Assembly: GCA_949751835.1 (NCBI GenBank)
Contig: CATKHK010000034.1
Span: 369,711-433,710 of the forward strand
Reading direction: 5' to 3'
DNA length: 64,000 bases
Source of the DNA: Blepharisma japonicum
Taxonomy: Eukaryota > Ciliophora > Heterotrichea > Heterotrichida > Blepharismidae
The position numbers and the translations under genes are program-made. The notes below the pieces were generated by a model. That model was not told the DNA's origin. It searched no databases and was given only the letters and a program-made list of their open reading frames with translations. Of the stretch, positions 59,901-64,000 are shown piece by piece (position 1 is the stretch's first letter; each line of letters starts with the position of its first letter).

Positions 59901-62899
59901 AGCAAACAATTAGTTTTACAGTGAACTCGTACAGCGATACTTCAAGTGATTTAGGTGCTAGCTGACTAGAAGATTTAGAAAATTCATTTTTGATCACAAT
60001 TGGAGCATGCCATTTTGATTCAACACATTTTAATTCCTTTTTCAATGGATTTCTATGAGACTTCAGAATTTATAATACTTTAAACACTCCAGCCTTGGTC
60101 CAATCATCTTGCAATGGGTGCTCATTATGCCCTATTGGCAATTCTAATAATTGTCTGGATAATTGCCCAATAAATAGCTATCTGAATAGCAATAGCTGCA
60201 TTTCTTGCTCAGATGGATGCTTGAGTTCTGGCTGCGTAAGGAGTGATAAAAACTGCAATCTTTGCCAAGACATCATTTGTGAAATATGCGATGACTATGC
60301 AAGTGCATGCATTACCTGTAAACCAAATGCAAGCTTAGCTGGCTCAAGCTGTAAGTGCGATAATGGGTTTTATTGAAATATTGATAATGAAAGCTGTGAT
60401 GCCTGCGATGTTTCTTGCAAGGAATGTTCATCAAGCTATTTAAACTGCTCAGTTTGTGCTGATGGATTCTATATATTCTCAGGAATTTGCTTATCAAGTT
60501 GTCCTTTAGGGCATTATTCATCTGGAAACAAATGTGTGCTAGTTCAAGAAAAGATTTTTGACCTAGAGTTGAATACACTGGAGGGAGTTATTTATGATAA
60601 AGCAAGCTCAATCCCAGCCATAACTGGCTCAGCTTACCAGTTTTATCCAGATTATGAAAACGATGACCCAATCCCTGCTTATTTAAGGGGGTTTTATTTC
60701 AATGGAATGTCATCAGTTTTAAGACTGCCTGAATACTCGAATTATACTTCTCCAAAGCTGCTAATTTCACCTATCTTTACAATTTCTATATGATTAAACC
60801 TTGAAACTTCATTTTCAGCAATTATGTCAAAGCATGATATTTCTGACTCATCAGCAATTTGGGCAGTTTATTTAACAAATAGCAGAGCAGCACTATTTTT
60901 GATAATAAATTCATCTCCAATTTTATATACTTGCCAAACGCAGCTAAATAAATTTAAATGAAGCTATATAGCATTTACACTTGAGATTGTAAATGATATG
61001 AATAGTATGATATCTTGCTATGCAAATGGTTTAGCTGATACAACAGGGACTGCAACTTATGGTTACTTTAAAGATAGAGAGTCTAAAACTGCAATATTTA
61101 TTGGTTCCCAAGCTTCCTCAGATTCGTTATATAATTTTTTCAAAGGCTTTATTTATAGTATTCAAATATTCAATGCAATTGAACCTATAAATAGACTATC
61201 AACTACAATCTGCACTGAAAGCTGCGGTGTTTGTCCTTTAAATGAAATATGCATTCCAAATTGCAAAATTAATGAATATTGAAGCGGTCCAAGCTATAAT
61301 GCTTGCAATATATGTAGCATTAAATGCAACAAAAGCTGCAGAGACTGGAGATCAACCTGCTCACTCTGCAATAATTTATTATGTGAAGTTTGCACAGATT
61401 ACTCTGAAACAGGATGCGTGAGTTGCAAAGAAAACGCAGCCAATCCTGATTCTTGCATATGTGATCTAAATTTTGTGCTAGATGCATCCGATAATAGCAC
61501 ATGCATTCCTATCAAGCCTGGAGGATTTAGAGGCCTTGATGGACATTTTTACCCTTGTCCGAGTCTATGCGTTTCTTGTGAATCAGTGATAGAATGCACA
61601 GCCTGTGTAGAAAATGCAAGTATAGCAAATGGTTTGTGTAATTGTAATCTTGGATACAATGGTGTTGGTGCTTGTACCCTAGTACATTTCACAGCAACGC
61701 TGAGAGTTTTAAATGATGATTCTTTATATCTCACTTTCTCAGAAAGTCTTATAAATAATCTTGAAACCTATGATTTTATTATTTCGATAAAAAATCAAGA
61801 CCTTTCATGAAAAATTGAACAGATAAATGCCACATGCTACTATATTACTTTAATTTTCGAAGAAATAATTTCCAGTGGCACATTGGCGAAGCTTGAATTT
61901 TTGGATTTGATTAAATTAAGATCAGTTTCAAATGGAATTTTAAATTCATCTGAATACTTTGTTTCTCTTTATAATTATGACCCAGCACCATACACACCAG
62001 CTATTGAAGGAGTCTCGACTCAGTCTAAAGCTATATCTCAAAGTACAATATCTATAGCAGCAGTTTTATCAGTTATCAATCCTAGTCCAAGCTCTCTATG
62101 AAGTTTGATAAATACGTTACAGATTCTTAGCTATTTGACATTATCTGGGATTCCATTATCAAGCAAATTGGTTACATTTTTGAATAAATTGAATTCGTTT
62201 AGCATGTTTCCAAATGCTTTTATATATTTTATAAGAGAAAATGAAGGAAATACCCCTTATTCGCAAGCAAAAAACTCTGGATATGACACTGATCTGATAC
62301 TAATAAATCAAGGGAATGATTTTACACTTGTTTTGGTTTCTATATCTGCATATCCAATAGTTTTATTACTTTCTCAATGCTCATATAGATGGCTTGGCAA
62401 AAAATTTGTTAAGAGATTGAGATCTTATAAGTATTCGTTTTATCTAAGGTTTTGAGTTCAATGCTATCTTGAATTAGGCGCTGCTGCTAGTATTGGGCTT
62501 GTTTCATTCGGTTTAAATAACTCTACACAGATTCTCAATATTATATTATGTCTCCTTACTTATCTGCTTTTAGTTTGTACCCCACCTCTATATTTTTTGT
62601 TATCTTATAAAAATAAATACAGAATCCTTTCGTGTGAAAAATCTTTTAATTCCTTATTTGGAACATTTTTTTATGAATTCCGAACAGATAAAGGATTTTT
62701 TACAATACAATATTATTTTATATTTTTTGCAAGAAGATTAATCTATATAATCAATTTAGTTTATCTAAGAAATTATCCAGAAACAGAGGTTACTATAAAT
62801 AATTTTGGTTGCTGATTCTTCTGACAAAAAAAGAATTGAGCATCAAGAGAACTCCATCAAACTTTGAGCAGTGAAGAGCTTAGGAATAACCTTTATTAG
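50972..62899 (+). CDS. Giant cell-surface protein: alternating Cys-rich and LamG-like modules, truncated membrane domain, ~3,975 codons
   Basis: One frame from signal peptide (MRMKIYFFIVSLLSLVVSQC) to TAG 62897 with dozens of TGA codons read as Trp; I checked the joins between segments and found no TAA or TAG. Ten LamG/concanavalin-A-like modules recur about every kilobase, each marked by DPxPxxxRGxYF (near 51290, 52225, 53230, 54250, 55280, 56320, 57345, 58375, 59555, 60665). They are separated by furin-like Cys-rich modules (CxxC, CxxCxxxC spacing). An Ig-like segment (LYLTFSESL) and a membrane domain (LWSLINTLQILSYLTL; YPIVLLLSQ; NIILCLLTYLLLV; FARRLIYIINL) follow, as in ciliate Cys-rich surface proteins. 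From about 62797 the frame runs into an Arf fragment, so the natural C-terminus is lost. ATG 50921 is an alternative start. The module content suggests adhesion or sensing. Confidence 0.8.
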
Positions 62900-63104
62900 T
62901 TTCAGCAAATAATAAGATTTACCTGGAGCAATGCGTAATCCAGAAGTTATAGAATGCTGATTAAAGATAGTCAATGGCTTGTTCAAGAAGTATGCGCGAT
63001 TACAAGAGATGGGCTTCATGAAGTGTTAAAATGGTTTGAAATAGTCTTCAAAGTTTAGAAAAATATAATTCTTAGAAGCTTATAACAGAAAACAGCGGAT
63101 TAAT
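62797..63104 (+). pseudogene. Arf-like GTPase 3' fragment fused to the giant gene
   Basis: From the FVIDSSD segment onward the DNA matches the Arf genes at 27277 and 31475 (CATCAAGAGAACTCCATCAA, AGCAGTGAAGAGCTTAGGAA, GATGGGCTTCATGAAG, TAACAGAAAACAGCGGATTAA). Several bases are missing, and the frame closes at TAG 62897. The P-loop half is absent. The giant gene's frame enters it in the Arf reading frame ([16 protein letters not shown]). Confidence 0.88.
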
Positions 63105-63287
63105 CAAAATTTTAAGAAAGATGCAAGCATTTGGTAAAACAAATATGCAAATCAAGTCTTAGGCTTCAAAAAGTAAAACTTGGATATTTTTATATTTTAA
63201 AATAAAAATTAATTTAAATTAGCTTTAGCAGACCAATAGAATATTAAATCTTTACATTAATAAAGCCAGCTTCATAATAATAAATAT

Positions 63288-64000
63288 ATGGAGCTTAGTC
63301 AATGTTTCAAGCTAGGGTGCAAGCGCGAGGCTGAATATTCATGTCAATGCACCTCTCCTGGAATTCTATCCTGTCTAAAGCACTTTGGGGAGCATTTGAA
63401 GCTACCTGGTAAGGCTCATGCATTTGAGGAAATTTTTGTAGAGCCATACAAAGGGACAAAAGAAGCAATGCTGGAGTTTCTTACAAGAGAAGAATCAAAA
63501 AATAGCAAGCTGAAGGGAAGGATCCTAGCATCCTTTAGCCAGCGTATGATTGAATCAGAGAACGGTATTAAAGAGCTTTTAAAAAGCGTAGGTTGAGCCT
63601 CAGCTGAAATAGGCAACTATTTTACAAAAATTTCTCAAGCTCAAAAGTTATCAAAATCAGAGCAGGACCCAGTTTTAGGACTATTGAGTTTACAGCCTGA
63701 AGAAGCTGTTGAAAAATTAAAAAAGATTATCCCAGCCAATCAAGAATGGCAAAACAGTGCAAAGCTATTTTGTGGATTCCGTGAAAAAATAGAGACTATG
63801 ATCGAATTCTTCATTAAAGACAAATTTGATGAATATTTTAATAGCAGACTCAATAAAATAGAAAAATCTCTTGAAGACCACAATAAAAGTATCAATTCAA
63901 GCAATGAGGAGCATAAAAAAGACTTTGATTTAATGAATGATGAGCTAGCAAACATCAAAGATGCTATTTCTAATCTAATAAATGAGAATAAAAAAAGCTG
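63288..64000 (+). CDS. Zinc-motif, coiled-coil, Kelch-family protein, copy 3, partial at window end
   Basis: Third member of the family seen at 46198 and 48505, cut by the window end after ~237 codons. It has the most complete metal motif of the three: CFKLGCKREAEYSCQC, CLKHFGEH and a later His. A helical region (EAMLEFLTREESKNSKLKGR and further) follows. TGA at 63595 is read as Trp, and the frame is open to 64000. The Kelch half would lie beyond the window, so its presence is an expectation from the paralogs and not seen here. Confidence 0.75.

Overview
The window looks like macronuclear DNA of a heterotrich ciliate in which UGA encodes Trp and only UAA and UAG are stops; Blepharisma is the best fit. 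Three things support this. Real genes are repeatedly crossed by in-frame TGA. Several paralog pairs have TGA in one copy and TGG at the same codon in the other. Every gene model ends in TAA or TAG, none in TGA. The DNA is strongly AT-rich, spacers are short and no model needs an intron. I saw no rRNA, tRNA, CRISPR array or telomere repeat. Assignment to Blepharisma is inference from the code and gene style; no marker gene is present.

Region 1 (1-17.6 kb) is gene-dense housekeeping and cytoskeletal sequence: a coiled-coil protein, a BTB/POZ protein, an insulinase-type M16 peptidase, a small Cys/His protein, an LRR protein, a tubulin-tyrosine-ligase-like enzyme (TTLL), a probable augmin subunit (HAUS2/AUG2-like), two small secreted proteins, a protein with a C-terminal truncated-globin domain, and an NAD(P)-binding SDR-like protein. 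Between the BTB and M16 genes lies a ~690 bp tandem-duplication relic. It carries a 70 bp TA-bounded insertion that looks like an internal eliminated sequence (IES).

Region 2 (17.6-27.1 kb) has a long AT-rich spacer, then two tandem 1145-aa receptors. Each has a signal peptide, a periplasmic-binding-protein-like ectodomain and a multi-pass membrane domain. They share a near-identical 257 bp tract that suggests gene conversion.

Region 3 (27.2-39 kb) is a decaying segmental array of the module [Arf-like GTPase a, Arf-like GTPase b, polyubiquitin on the opposite strand]. It holds four Arf genes, three of them exactly one base short of an intact frame, two Arf relics, three polyubiquitin genes (3, 5 and 5 units) and a diverged di-ubiquitin gene. 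All four ubiquitin genes carry the same upstream element at the same distance from ATG. A decayed flavin-monooxygenase (FMO) copy interrupts the array.

Region 4 (39-45.6 kb) holds a family of basic 162-aa proteins (three full copies of identical length, one divergent short copy, one broken copy), each of two copies followed by a relic of the FMO 5' end, and then one intact FMO gene.

Region 5 (46-64 kb) has zinc-motif/coiled-coil/Kelch paralogs on both sides of one very large gene (~3,975 codons). That gene encodes a cell-surface protein with ten LamG-like modules alternating with Cys-rich modules. Its membrane domain runs directly into a fragment of an Arf gene, so the gene appears to be truncated by rearrangement.
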